Shown in pieces: positions 16,787 through 24,820 of a stretch of 64,000 bases of DNA (its first letter is position 1; every line of letters starts with the position of its first letter). Origin of the DNA: Pseudomonas migulae NBRC 103157 (GTDB lineage: Bacteria > Pseudomonadota > Gammaproteobacteria > Pseudomonadales > Pseudomonadaceae). The stretch covers positions 22,592 through 86,591 of the forward strand of contig NZ_BDAG01000034.1 of the NCBI RefSeq assembly GCF_002091715.1, given 5' to 3'. The position numbers and the translations under genes were made by a program. The notes under the pieces were generated by a model that was not told the origin of the DNA, ran no database searches, and worked only from the letters and a program-made list of their open reading frames with translations.

Positions 16787-17308
16787 ATGCTGCAACTGAT
16801 CCTCGGCGGCGCCCGCTCCGGCAAAAGTCGTCTGGCCGAAAAACTGGCAGCAGACAGCCACCTGCCCGTGACCTACATCGCCACCAGCCAACCGCTGGAC
16901 GGTGAAATGAACGAACGGGTCGCCCATCACCGCGCACGCCGTCCGGCCGAATGGGCGCTGATCGAAGAGCCCGTTGAACTCGCCCGCGTCCTGCGCGAAA
17001 CCGCCCGAGCCGATCGTTGCCTGCTGGTGGATTGCCTGACCTTGTGGATGACCAATCTACTGATGCTCGATGACACCGGGCGCCTGACCGCCGAGCGTGA
17101 AGCCTTGCTGGACTGCCTGGCTGAATTGCCGGGCGAAATCATTTTTGTCAGCAACGAGACCGGAATGGGTGTCGTGCCGCTGGGCGAATTGACTCGCCGC
17201 TATGTCGATGAGGCCGGTTGGCTGCATCAAGCCTTGGCCGAGCGCTGTCAGCGAGTTGTCCTGACCGTCGCCGGCCTGCCCCTGACTTTGAAAGGAACTG
17301 CGTTATGA
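16787..17308 (+). CDS. cobU: Adenosylcobinamide kinase / adenosylcobinamide-phosphate guanylyltransferase
   Basis: CobU (CobP in Pseudomonas denitrificans naming) phosphorylates adenosylcobinamide and then transfers GMP to it. The 173-residue protein has the P-loop LGGARSGKSRLAEKLA at residues 4-19, YIATSQPLDGEMNERVAHHRARRP with the guanylylated His region around residues 45-47, the LLVDCLTLWMTNLL Walker B-like strand and SNETGMGVVPLGELTRRYVDEAG. A GGAATG-type site precedes the ATG. The cobT ATG overlaps its stop. Confidence 0.95.
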   Translation: MLQLILGGARSGKSRLAEKLAADSHLPVTYIATSQPLDGEMNERVAHHRARRPAEWALIEEPVELARVLRETARADRCLLVDCLTLWMTNLLMLDDTGRLTAEREALLDCLAELPGEIIFVSNETGMGVVPLGELTRRYVDEAGWLHQALAERCQRVVLTVAGLPLTLKGTAL

Positions 17309-18360
17309 CCCAATCCTGGTGGCTGAACCCATGCAAGCCGGTTGACGCCCACGCCGTCGAACAGGCCCAGGCGCGGCAACAGCAGCTGACCAAGCCCGCC
17401 GGTTCCCTAGGGCGACTCGAGTCGGTGGCGGTGCAATTGGCCGGGTTGCAGGGGCAGGTCAAACCGAGCCTGGATCAGCTGTGGATCGCGATTTTTGCCG
17501 GTGACCATGGCGTCGTCGCCGAAGGCGTATCGGCGTTTCCCCAGGAAGTTACCGGGCAGATGCTGCACAACTTTGTCAGCGGTGGCGCGGCGATCAGTGT
17601 GCTGGCGCGCCAACTCGGCGCGTCCCTCGAAGTGGTCGACCTCGGCACGGTGACGCCGTCGTTGAATCTGCCGGGCGTGCGCCACTTGAACATCGGTGCC
17701 GGCACCGCGAATTTTGTCGACGGCGCGGCCATGACTCAAGCCCAGGGTGAACTTGCCTTGCAGGCCGGTCGCGACAGCGTGCGGCGCGCCATTGCGGCGG
17801 GCGCGCAGTTGTTCATCGGCGGCGAGATGGGCATCGGCAACACCACGTCGGCCAGTGCGTTGGCCTGTGCCTTGCTGGATTGTCCGGTGGTGCACCTGGC
17901 TGGGCCGGGCACCGGCCTCAACGCGGCAGGCGTCAGTCATAAGGCTCAGGTCATCGAGCGCGCTTTGGCCTTGCACAGCTTTCAGCGTGGCGATGCACTG
18001 CAAACCCTGTTCAACCTCGGCGGTTTCGAAATTGCAGCGCTGGTCGGTGCGTATCTGGCGTGTGCCCAGGAAGGCGTGGCGGTGCTGGTGGACGGGTTCA
18101 TTTGCAGCGTCGCCGCGTTGGTGGCGGTGCGCTTGAATCCTGACTGCCGGCCGTGGCTGTTGTTCGGTCATCGCGGCGCCGAGCCGGGTCATCGCCATGT
18201 GCTGGAAACCCTGAACGCCGAACCCTTGCTCGACCTCGGCCTGCGTCTGGGCGAAGGCAGCGGCGCCGCGTTGGCCGTGCCGCTGCTGCGTCTGGCCTGC
18301 GACCTTCACGGACAAATGGCGACGTTCGCCGAAGCGGCCGTGGCGGACCGTCCGGCATGA
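17305..18360 (+). CDS. cobT: Nicotinate-nucleotide:dimethylbenzimidazole phosphoribosyltransferase
   Basis: CobT makes alpha-ribazole phosphate from DMB and nicotinate mononucleotide. The 351-residue protein has LTKPAGSLGRLESVAVQLAGLQG near residue 30, FAGDHGVVAEGVSAFPQEVT near residue 66, GEMGIGNTTSASALACALL around residue 175 and a C-terminal GEGSGAALAVPLLRLAC with the catalytic Glu. The frame opens 29 codons earlier inside cobU; the ATG at 17305 in an ATGA overlap gives the correct N-terminus. Works directly with BluB (DMB supply) and CobS (final joining). Confidence 0.96.
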   Translation: MTQSWWLNPCKPVDAHAVEQAQARQQQLTKPAGSLGRLESVAVQLAGLQGQVKPSLDQLWIAIFAGDHGVVAEGVSAFPQEVTGQMLHNFVSGGAAISVLARQLGASLEVVDLGTVTPSLNLPGVRHLNIGAGTANFVDGAAMTQAQGELALQAGRDSVRRAIAAGAQLFIGGEMGIGNTTSASALACALLDCPVVHLAGPGTGLNAAGVSHKAQVIERALALHSFQRGDALQTLFNLGGFEIAALVGAYLACAQEGVAVLVDGFICSVAALVAVRLNPDCRPWLLFGHRGAEPGHRHVLETLNAEPLLDLGLRLGEGSGAALAVPLLRLACDLHGQMATFAEAAVADRPA

Positions 18361-18932
18361 CCTTGCGCCTTGACCTGTTGCGCCACGGTGAAACCGAACT
18401 CGGCGGCGGCCTGCGCGGTAGCCTCGACGATGCGTTGACAGACACAGGTTGGTCGCAGATGCGCGCGGCGGTGGTCGAGCAGGGACCTTGGGATCGACTG
18501 GTCAGTTCGCCGTTGCAACGCTGTGCGCGGTTCGCGCAAGAGCTCGGGGCGCAACTGGGTTTGCCGGTGCAGCTGGATAAAGATCTGCAGGAACTGCATT
18601 TCGGTGCGTGGGAAGGGCAGAACGCGGCGGCGTTGATGGAAACCGATGCCGAAGCGTTGGGCCTGTTCTGGGCCGACCCTTATTCGTTTACGCCACCTCA
18701 AGGGGAGCGGGTCGAGGATTTTTCGACGCGGGTATTGGCGGCCGTCGCTCGGTTGCATGAGGCTTATGCGGGCGAACGTGTTTTGGTGATCAGTCATGGC
18801 GGCGTCATGCGTTTGTTGCTGGCGCAGGCACGAGGCTTGCCGCGTGAGCAGTTGCTCAACGTTGAAGTTGCGCATGGTGCGCTGTTTTCTCTGAGCGTCG
18901 AGACTGGCGTCATCCTCAAGGAAGCGAGCTGA
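18357..18932 (+). CDS. Histidine phosphatase, probable alpha-ribazole-phosphate phosphatase
   Basis: The 191-residue protein belongs to the phosphoglycerate mutase-like histidine phosphatases: catalytic LLRHGETELG at residues 6-15 with the RHG core, second catalytic Glu in LQELHFGAWEGQ near residue 80, and VISHGGVMRLLL near residue 145. Its place between cobT and cobS and its ATGA overlap with cobT argue for the Salmonella CobC role, removing phosphate from alpha-ribazole or adenosylcobalamin phosphate. The symbol is left blank because cobC is used for the decarboxylase in this operon. The frame extends upstream inside cobT, which is not coding in that frame. Confidence 0.88.
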   Translation: MTLRLDLLRHGETELGGGLRGSLDDALTDTGWSQMRAAVVEQGPWDRLVSSPLQRCARFAQELGAQLGLPVQLDKDLQELHFGAWEGQNAAALMETDAEALGLFWADPYSFTPPQGERVEDFSTRVLAAVARLHEAYAGERVLVISHGGVMRLLLAQARGLPREQLLNVEVAHGALFSLSVETGVILKEAS

Positions 18933-18934
18933 CC

Positions 18935-19666
18935 ATGCTGCCGTTCTGGATCGCCCTGCAATTTTTGAGCAGCCTGCCGATTCGTCTGCCGGGCATGCCG
19001 GCGCCTCAGGAGTTGGGGCGTTCGCTGCTGTTTTATCCGTTGGTGGGGCTGCTGTTTGGCGCGATTTTGTGGGCGCTGAACGAGGTGTTGTTCGGCACAC
19101 CGTTGTTACTGCACGCAGCGTTGTTGTTGACGGTTTGGGTGTTGCTCAGCGGCGCGTTACACCTCGACGGCCTGGCCGATAGCGCTGACGCGTGGCTCGG
19201 TGGATTCGGCGACCGTGAACGCACACTGACGATCATGAAAGATCCGCGCAGCGGTCCGATCGCGGTAGTGACGCTGGTGCTGGTGTTGCTGCTCAAGTTC
19301 GCCGCGGTGCTGGCATTGATCGAGCAGCAGCACAGCGTTTTCCTGATCATCGTTCCGTTGATTGGCCGTGCCGCGTTGTTGGGGTTGTTCCTGACCACGC
19401 CATATGTGCGGGCCGGTGGTCTGGGGCAGGCGCTGGCGGATCATCTTCCGCGATTGGCGGGCAAGTGGGTGCTGGCGGTCAGTGCGTTGGGTTGTGTGCT
19501 GATTGCCGGGCTCAGTGGTGTTTTTGCTGTGGTGTTGGCGGCGCTGGTTTTCGGTTGGCTGCGGCAAGTGATGCTTCGGCGATTGGGCGGGGCGACGGGC
19601 GATACGGCGGGGGCGTTGCTGGAATTGCTGGAGGTTGCTGTGCTGGTGGGGCTGGCGTTGGTCTGA
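18935..19666 (+). CDS. cobS: Adenosylcobinamide-GDP ribazoletransferase
   Basis: CobS joins adenosylcobinamide-GDP with alpha-ribazole to complete B12. The 243-residue protein is polytopic (six or so hydrophobic helices) with WIALQFLSSLPIRLPG at the N-terminus, the acidic LDGLADSADAWLGGFGDRERTLTIMKDPRSGPIAV-type region near residues 72-105 that binds Mg and nucleotide, and a central GRAALLGLFLTTPYVRAGG. It starts two bases after the phosphatase stop (TGACCATG). It ends the operon and is followed by a REPIN. Confidence 0.95.
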   Translation: MLPFWIALQFLSSLPIRLPGMPAPQELGRSLLFYPLVGLLFGAILWALNEVLFGTPLLLHAALLLTVWVLLSGALHLDGLADSADAWLGGFGDRERTLTIMKDPRSGPIAVVTLVLVLLLKFAAVLALIEQQHSVFLIIVPLIGRAALLGLFLTTPYVRAGGLGQALADHLPRLAGKWVLAVSALGCVLIAGLSGVFAVVLAALVFGWLRQVMLRRLGGATGDTAGALLELLEVAVLVGLALV

Positions 19667-19692
19667 TGGTTTCTGTGCGGGATTTTTCGGCC

Positions 19693-19774
19693 CCTTCGCG
19701 AGCAAGCCCGCTCCCACATTTGTTCTACTGTAAACGCCGGTGATCAAATGTGGGAGCGGGCTTGCTCGCGAAGG
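19693..19774. repeat. REPIN (family A) at the end of the cob operon
   Basis: Thirty-base arms (19693-19722 and 19745-19774) are exact reverse complements, including the flanking ATTTG/CAAAT bases. It lies between cobS and the marR promoter. Confidence 0.9.
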
Positions 19775-19819
19775 CGGTCTGCCAGACACTTCAATACTGT
19801 GAACGAACCCCATCTGTAA

Positions 19820-19852
19820 CTTGATTTAACACACTCGCGGGTATATACACGC
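19820..19852 (+). promoter_or_regulatory. marR promoter with overlapping operator
   Basis: A TTGATT -35 (19821-19826) and a TATATA -10 (19842-19847) are 15 bp apart. The -10 lies inside GCGGGTATATACACGC (19837-19852), which matches 15 of 16 bases of the perfect palindrome before the MFS gene at 20282. Transcription would begin around 19854, at the marR ATG (19856). Confidence 0.6.
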
Positions 19853-19855
19853 ACC

Positions 19856-20260
19856 ATGCTCGAATCCCAATGTTTATGCATCAACCTGCGCCGCGCCGCC
19901 CGTGGCGTCAGCAGGCATTACGACGGCGCTCTCGACGGCTTCGGAATCAACGTTGCCCAGTATTCTTTGCTGTGTAATCTGCAGCGTCTGAATGCACCAA
20001 GTATTTCCGTCCTGGCGGAAGCCATGGGCCTGGACCGCAGCACCCTCGGTCGTAATCTGCGAGTGCTGGAGGGCGAAGGCCTGGTCAGGCTGGTCGAGGG
20101 CGAAGACATGCGCAATCGCATCGTCAAGCTGACCGAGGCCGGCACTGAACGCCTGACTGCGGCTTTGCCAGCCTGGGAGGCGGCGCAACAGCGACTGGTT
20201 GACCGATTGGGTGCCGAAAAACGCGAAATCTTGCTGAAGCTGCTGGACGAACTGGCCTGA
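19856..20260 (+). CDS. MarR family transcriptional regulator
   Basis: The 134-residue protein has a winged-helix MarR domain: LCNLQRLNAPSISVLAEAMGLDRSTLGRNLRVLEGEGLVRLV spans the recognition helix and wing at about residues 40-80, with DMRNRIVKLTEAG as the wing strand. Two cysteines lie near the N-terminus (SQCLCINLRRAARG), a feature seen in redox- or electrophile-sensing members, but sensing is only inference. No Shine-Dalgarno precedes the ATG and no other in-frame start lies within the first 50 codons, so the mRNA may be leaderless. It is upstream of, and probably represses, the MFS gene. Confidence 0.9.
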   Translation: MLESQCLCINLRRAARGVSRHYDGALDGFGINVAQYSLLCNLQRLNAPSISVLAEAMGLDRSTLGRNLRVLEGEGLVRLVEGEDMRNRIVKLTEAGTERLTAALPAWEAAQQRLVDRLGAEKREILLKLLDELA

Positions 20261-20281
20261 CGCCGGTTTTTCCGATCTTAA

Positions 20282-20297
20282 GCGGGTATATACCCGC
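20282..20297. promoter_or_regulatory. Perfect 16-bp operator palindrome, probable MarR site
   Basis: GCGGGTATATACCCGC is a perfect palindrome 15 bp before the MFS start codon and 21 bp after the marR stop. The near-identical copy at 19837-19852 overlaps the marR promoter. Two matched sites flanking the regulator gene strongly suggest binding by that regulator. Confidence 0.75.
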
Positions 20298-20312
20298 TAC
20301 CGGAGAATAAGA

Positions 20313-21521
20313 ATGACATCGATGTGGCGTACTTGCGGTTGGGTGTTGGTGGGGAGTGCGCTGATCCTTGCGTTGTCTCTGGGAGTGCGACATGGCTTCG
20401 GGCTGTTCCTGGCGCCCATGAGTGCCGAATTTGGCTGGGGGCGCGAGACGTTTGCATTTGCCATCGCCTTGCAGAACCTGATCTGGGGACTGGCGCAGCC
20501 CTTCACCGGCGCGCTGGCCGACCGCTTCGGCGCGGCGAAAGTGGTGCTGGTCGGTGGCGTACTCTACGCATTGGGCCTGGTTTTCATGGGCATGTCGGAC
20601 TCGGCTGTGACCTTGTCGTTGAGCGCCGGTCTGTTGATCGGTCTCGGTCTGTCGGGCACTTCGTTCTCGGTGATCCTCGGCGTGGTCGGCCGCGCGGTGC
20701 CGCCGGAGAAACGCAGCATGGGCATGGGCATTGCCAGTGCCGCCGGCTCCTTCGGCCAGTTCGCCATGTTGCCCGGTACGCTGGGGTTGATCGGCTGGCT
20801 CGGCTGGTCGGCGGCATTGCTGGTGCTGGGCCTGCTGGTGGCGCTGATCGTGCCGTTGGTGAGCATGCTCAAGGACAATCCGTTGCCGGTCCTCGGTCAT
20901 GAGCAAACGCTGACCGAAGCGCTACGCGAAGCCTGTTCTCATTCAGGATTCTGGCTGTTGTCGTTCGGCTTTTTTGTCTGCGGTTTCCAGGTGGTGTTCA
21001 TCGGCGTGCACTTGCCGGCGTATCTGGTGGACCAGCACCTGCCTGCTTCCGTCGGAACCACCGTGCTGGCGCTGATCGGCTTGTTCAACATCTTCGGGAC
21101 TTACACAGCAGGCTGGCTCGGCGGACGGATGTCCAAGCCGCGTTTGCTCACCGGTCTGTATCTGGTGCGGGCCGTGGTGATTGCGCTGTTTCTGTGGGCG
21201 CCGGTCACGACGACCACGGCTTATCTGTTCGGCATGGCCATGGGCTTCCTGTGGCTGTCGACGGTGCCATTGACCAACGGCACCGTGGCGACCTTGTTTG
21301 GCGTGCGAAATCTGTCCATGCTCGGTGGGATTGTTTTCCTGTTTCACCAGCTCGGATCATTCCTCGGTGGCTGGTTGGGCGGGGTGGTGTATGACCGGAC
21401 CGGGAGCTATGACTTGATCTGGCAGGTAGCGATTCTCTTGAGTCTGTTGGCCGCTGCCTTGAACTGGCCGGTGCGTGAGCGGCCGGTGGAGCGCCTGCAA
21501 ACCCGGATGAGTGCGACATGA
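20313..21521 (+). CDS. MFS transporter, probable MarR-controlled
   Basis: The 402-residue protein has twelve hydrophobic segments and a DRFGAAKVV loop between helices 2 and 3 that matches the MFS signature. It resembles the oxalate/formate-antiporter-like and YbfB-type branch (N-terminal LGVRHGFGLFLAPMSAEFGWGRETFAFA). The substrate is unknown. GGAG lies eight bases upstream of the ATG. The perfect palindrome just upstream implies control by the adjacent MarR regulator. Its stop overlaps the start of a 40-codon frame. Confidence 0.88.
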   Translation: MTSMWRTCGWVLVGSALILALSLGVRHGFGLFLAPMSAEFGWGRETFAFAIALQNLIWGLAQPFTGALADRFGAAKVVLVGGVLYALGLVFMGMSDSAVTLSLSAGLLIGLGLSGTSFSVILGVVGRAVPPEKRSMGMGIASAAGSFGQFAMLPGTLGLIGWLGWSAALLVLGLLVALIVPLVSMLKDNPLPVLGHEQTLTEALREACSHSGFWLLSFGFFVCGFQVVFIGVHLPAYLVDQHLPASVGTTVLALIGLFNIFGTYTAGWLGGRMSKPRLLTGLYLVRAVVIALFLWAPVTTTTAYLFGMAMGFLWLSTVPLTNGTVATLFGVRNLSMLGGIVFLFHQLGSFLGGWLGGVVYDRTGSYDLIWQVAILLSLLAAALNWPVRERPVERLQTRMSAT

Positions 21522-21640
21522 ACAACCTCTGGCCGCGGATTGCCATAACGGCGGGCGGCGTCTTGCTGCTGTCCCTGGTGTGGTGGGGTTGGCATCAGGG
21601 CGGGCTGGCGTTGATGCAATTGGGCATGGGCGCTTGCTAG
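21518..21640 (+). CDS. Small single-pass membrane peptide, 40 residues
   Basis: An ATGA overlap with the MFS stop starts a 40-codon frame. The product has a positively charged N-terminus (NNLWPR), one hydrophobic helix (IAITAGGVLLLSLVWWGW, residues 8-25) and a glycine-rich tail ending in Cys. The overlap implies translational coupling to the transporter, so it may be a small accessory subunit. I recognise no named family. Too short for certainty, but the clean overlap, ordinary codon use and membrane helix support it. Confidence 0.55.
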   Translation: MNNLWPRIAITAGGVLLLSLVWWGWHQGGLALMQLGMGAC

Positions 21641-21695
21641 CATGACGTGAGGGCGAGTAAGTTCGTTTCAGACGACTTTTCAAGGAGGCATGGAC

Positions 21696-22247
21696 ATGCT
21701 GATGCGCTGGCTTGCCGTTCCCGCGTTACTGATGGCGTTTACCGGCTTGTCACAAGCCCGCGAGTGCCCGGAGCTGTTGCAAGGCTCGTTGCCCAAGCTG
21801 CGCGCCAAGGAAACGATCGACTTGTGCCAGCGCTTCGCCGGTAAACCGCTGGTGGTGGTCAATACCGCGAGCTTTTGTGGTTTCGCCCCGCAGTTCAAAA
21901 GCCTGGAGGCGCTGAATCAGCGTTTCAAAGCGCAGGGGCTGGAGGTAATCGGTGTGCCTTCCAATGACTTCAAGCAGGAGTCCAGGGACGCTGAGCAGAC
22001 CGCCAAGGTGTGCTACGTGGATTATGGCGTGACCTTCACCATGACCGAGCCGCAGAAAGTGCGCGGTGATGACGCGGCTCACCTGTTCCAGGTGCTCGCT
22101 GCACAAAGCGATGAGCCCAAGTGGAACTTCTACAAATACGTGGTCGATCGCAAGGGCAAAGTCATTGCCAATTTTTCCAGCCTGACCGAGCCTGATGACC
22201 CCAAGTTTATCGAGGCTGTGGAAAAGGCGCTGGCCTCGCAACCCTGA
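21696..22247 (+). CDS. Periplasmic glutathione peroxidase-like protein
   Basis: This 183-residue protein has the thioredoxin-like glutathione peroxidase fold. The peroxidatic position is Cys in VVNTASFCGFAPQFKSLEAL, corresponding to NVASxCG(F/L)T of the family, and WNFYKYVVDRKGKVIANFSS carries the catalytic Trp region. The usual FPCNQFG block is replaced by VPSNDFKQESRD, so the resolving cysteine differs from textbook members. A signal peptide (MLMRWLAVPALLMAFTGLSQA) sends it to the periplasm, which is unusual compared with cytosolic BtuE. AGGAGG seven bases upstream selects the ATG at 21696 over that at 21690. Confidence 0.88.
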   Translation: MLMRWLAVPALLMAFTGLSQARECPELLQGSLPKLRAKETIDLCQRFAGKPLVVVNTASFCGFAPQFKSLEALNQRFKAQGLEVIGVPSNDFKQESRDAEQTAKVCYVDYGVTFTMTEPQKVRGDDAAHLFQVLAAQSDEPKWNFYKYVVDRKGKVIANFSSLTEPDDPKFIEAVEKALASQP

Positions 22248-22259
22248 TCCATTCCATTT

Positions 22260-22344
22260 GTGGGAGCCGGCTTGCTGGCGATGAACGATCACGCGGTTTG
22301 CCTGCTAACCGCGGCGTCTGGATCGCCAGCAAGCCGGCTCCTAC
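22260..22344. repeat. REPIN (family B core GGAGCCGGCTTGCTGGCGAT)
   Basis: Arms 22260-22282 and 22322-22344 pair with one mismatch around a 39-bp spacer. The core differs from family A by CCGG and CTGGCGAT. It lies between the glutathione peroxidase gene and the shared terminator. Confidence 0.85.
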
Positions 22345-22383
22345 AAAAAAGCCCCGCCTCTGTACAAGAGAGCGGGGCTTTTT
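22345..22383. terminator. Bidirectional intrinsic terminator
   Basis: AAAGCCCCGC (22348-22357) pairs with GCGGGGCTTT (22372-22381). A-rich bases precede and T-rich bases follow, so it can terminate both the plus-strand peroxidase transcript and the convergent minus-strand fadL-type gene. Confidence 0.85.
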
Positions 22384-22421
22384 GATTCGGGCGGCGAGTG
22401 GTTCAGGTTCGCCGGGAATCA

Positions 22422-23693
22422 TTAGAAGCGGTAGGTTGCACCAACACCGAAACCGTTCGCCGAGTTCTCATACTTGGCGGTGTAGTTCTGGTTGCGAGCG
22501 TTGGTCTCGTTGATCTTGACCGACTCTTCCATCAGGTACGAATACGCGACGTCGATGGTCAGGTCCTCGGTCGGGCTCCAGCCGGCGCCCAGGCTGAAAA
22601 TCTTGCGATCGCCAGTCGGGATGCGCGGGGAACGGTTCTCGTTGTTGGTCGGTGCCTGATCGACAGAGAAACCGGTACGCAGGACCCATTGCTTGTTGAC
22701 CTGATACGAAGCACCGATGGCGTGAGCCCAGGTGTCATGCCAGTTCTGTTCTTCGGTGATGGTGCCGAACTGGGAACGCAGGGCAGCTGGGACGCCTTCG
22801 TTCTCGACGGTGATCTCTTTCAGGCGGCTCCAGCGAGTCCAGGTGCTGCCTGCGTAGAGAGTCCATTGATCGTCCAACTGATGAGTCACCGAGAAGTCGA
22901 CCGACTCAGGCGTGGTGATGTCCAGCGATGCGTCGTACTTCTGGCTCGGGTTCTGACCCTGCAGCGCGAAGAGTTGGTAGTCGACCTTGGTGTTGCCCTC
23001 GAGCTTGTATTTCACTTTCGAGTGGTAGGTCAGGCCGACGCGAGTGCTATCGGTGGCTTGAACCAGGATACCGAAGTTGTAGCCAAGAGCAGTGTCGTCA
23101 CCCTCGATCTTGACTTTGCCGTCTGGACGGGCCTGCGTGGCCGACAGGTTCGATTCCAGGGTGCCGTCAATACGGTTGATGGTCGGACCGAAACCGATCG
23201 ACACCTTGTCGTTGAAGGCATAGCTGACGGTTGGCTGCACGGTGACGATTTTGACTTCACTCTTGCTACCGAAATAACGGCCGGCAAAGTTGTTCTCGTA
23301 GTCGGTCACCAGGCCGAACGGTGCGTATACACCGATACCGAATGCCCAATGGTCATCGATTGGCTTGACGTAGTAACCCATAGGGACACCCATGAAAGGG
23401 ACCATGTCACCTTTGTTGGTACCACTATTAGGGCGGGAGCTGGCATCACTGATGTCAGCATGTGCGTCGATAAATGCAACACCACCAGTCACTTGTTCGC
23501 GCTTGAGGCGAGCCATGCCGGCAGGGTTTCCAAAAACGGTGGATGCGTCGTCGGCAGCAGAGGATCGCCCGGCAAAACCTGTCCCCATTCCGCTGATGCT
23601 TTGTTCGTTGAGGGCAAAACCACTTGCGAAGATTTGGGTGGATGCCACGGCAACGGCAAGGCTAAGGGTGGTTTTGAGCATTACTTTTTTCAT
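22422..23693 (-). CDS. FadL/OmpP1/TodX family outer-membrane transporter
   Basis: This 423-residue outer-membrane beta-barrel imports long-chain fatty acids or other hydrophobic compounds. A signal peptide (MKKVMLKTTLSLAVAVASTQIFA) precedes the mature start SGFALNEQSISGMGTGFAGRSS, the conserved hatch region with the NPAGMARL block of the family near residues 56-63. Alternating hydrophobic strands continue to a C-terminal YRF with terminal Phe, as needed for BAM assembly. AGGAG lies about ten bases upstream. Close to FadL of Pseudomonas; fatty acid is the likeliest substrate but is not proven by sequence. Confidence 0.93.
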   Translation of the reverse strand: MKKVMLKTTLSLAVAVASTQIFASGFALNEQSISGMGTGFAGRSSAADDASTVFGNPAGMARLKREQVTGGVAFIDAHADISDASSRPNSGTNKGDMVPFMGVPMGYYVKPIDDHWAFGIGVYAPFGLVTDYENNFAGRYFGSKSEVKIVTVQPTVSYAFNDKVSIGFGPTINRIDGTLESNLSATQARPDGKVKIEGDDTALGYNFGILVQATDSTRVGLTYHSKVKYKLEGNTKVDYQLFALQGQNPSQKYDASLDITTPESVDFSVTHQLDDQWTLYAGSTWTRWSRLKEITVENEGVPAALRSQFGTITEEQNWHDTWAHAIGASYQVNKQWVLRTGFSVDQAPTNNENRSPRIPTGDRKIFSLGAGWSPTEDLTIDVAYSYLMEESVKINETNARNQNYTAKYENSANGFGVGATYRF

Positions 23694-23837
23694 TATTAGA
23701 ACTCCTGGTGATCACCGGGGCGGAAATTACCAACATTTTCGTCCCAGCGCCATAGGCTGTAATGCTTGATTTAGAGCGGTTTTGTAGGACAATCCGACCA
23801 AATTCGCGGCATGTTGCGCGATCTTCGGAAAGGGGGA

Positions 23838-24320
23838 TCAGCAGGCGACCTGGTTCAGTGGTGAAACACAAGTTTGCCAGGCATAGGTGAAGTCTCTCAG
23901 GCGTCCTTGAGGCTGGAAGGTCTGGCGCCAGATGCGGGCCATTCCCAGCAGGTCGTCTGATTCGGGGAGCGGAGTATTCTGTTCTTCGACCAGCAGCCAG
24001 GCGATGGCGGTGGCATAACGCAGGTTGACGGTCAGTTCGAGGTGGGGGCCGCTCAGAAAAGCATGTTGGCTGGCCAGGCCGCGGACCAGGCTGGCGCGTT
24101 CCGGATCAAGTGCCAGGTAATGGTCCCAGAGTGCCTGGTGGCGGGGTTCGGCGATTCGGTACAGGCCATGTCCACGGCGATCGTGAAGGGCGGATCCCAG
24201 CGCTGACTGACTGGCGGCGATGCCCAGCAGCAGGGATTCGGCGGTTGCGCTATGGCGCCCAAGGTAAATCAATGTCGGACGTATCACATAACGGCACAGT
24301 TCGCTGGCAGCGATACCCAT
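23838..24320 (-). CDS. Conserved hypothetical protein, 160 residues
   Basis: I do not recognise a domain. The start MGIAASELCRYVIRPTLIYLGRH was chosen because GAGG lies just upstream; an ATG five codons earlier lacks a ribosome site. The protein is mostly helical, cytosolic, with conserved-looking blocks (SLLLGIAASQSALGSALHDRRGHGLYRIAEPRHQALWDHY at residues 28-67, and a C-terminal LRDFTYAWQTCVSPLNQ). It resembles small pseudomonad proteins that test structure-predict as four-helix bundles, but no function can be given. It lies upstream of the FadL-type gene on the same strand. Confidence 0.65.
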   Translation of the reverse strand: MGIAASELCRYVIRPTLIYLGRHSATAESLLLGIAASQSALGSALHDRRGHGLYRIAEPRHQALWDHYLALDPERASLVRGLASQHAFLSGPHLELTVNLRYATAIAWLLVEEQNTPLPESDDLLGMARIWRQTFQPQGRLRDFTYAWQTCVSPLNQVAC

Positions 24321-24542
24321 AAAACCCTCGAACATGAAGTGGTCGGCGAGTCCTGAAGGTAGCGTTGGCAGCGGGTGGATCGAATCAGGCTCGCCGGAAG
24401 CGGCTTGAGCCGCTTGAGTTGAAGTGTAGTGTCATATTCGCGCTGTAAAGGACTGTTTTTAAAATATTTCCGGCGGCCAGTTATAACCGTTATATCGGTT
24501 AGTGCTTACGCGGCGGACACGCAAAGAGAAATATCGGGCAAT

Positions 24543-24570
24543 AAAAAGCCCCGCTTTTCAGCGAGGCTTC
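24543..24570 (-). terminator. Intrinsic terminator, minus strand
   Basis: Read on the minus strand, AAGCCTCGCT pairs with AGCGGGGCTT (one mismatch) around a short loop and is followed by TTTTT. It lies 26 bp beyond the stop of the small gene at 24596-24820 and supports that gene being transcribed on the minus strand. Confidence 0.7.
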
Positions 24571-24595
24571 TGAGGTTTTCAGCCTTTGTGGCGTA

Positions 24596-24820
24596 TCAGG
24601 CAACCAGTGCCTGACGGGTACGCTCGATCACGGCCTGCAGCGGCTCGGCGCTGGAGTATTGATCGGGGTACAGGCGTTCGCTGTGACGAGCGATGCCGTG
24701 TTCGTTGACCAGTGTGAAGCTGAAGCAGCCTTTGCGAGCGGCCATGATCAGGCAGTTCATTGGTGCAAAAGCATTGGTTAGGGTGCGGATGGCATCCTGG
24801 GTGTGGATTTGAGTAGTCAT
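24596..24820 (-). CDS. Small protein resembling DUF1652
   Basis: This 74-residue protein has the layout of the Pseudomonas DUF1652 family: an N-terminal helix (DAIRTLTNAFAPMNC), a beta-hairpin with CLIMAARKGCFSFTLVNEHG, and a C-terminal helix (EPLQAVIERTRQALVA). The similarity is by eye and modest. AGGA lies about ten bases upstream of the ATG, and a terminator follows at 24543-24570. Function unknown. Confidence 0.6.
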   Translation of the reverse strand: MTTQIHTQDAIRTLTNAFAPMNCLIMAARKGCFSFTLVNEHGIARHSERLYPDQYSSAEPLQAVIERTRQALVA

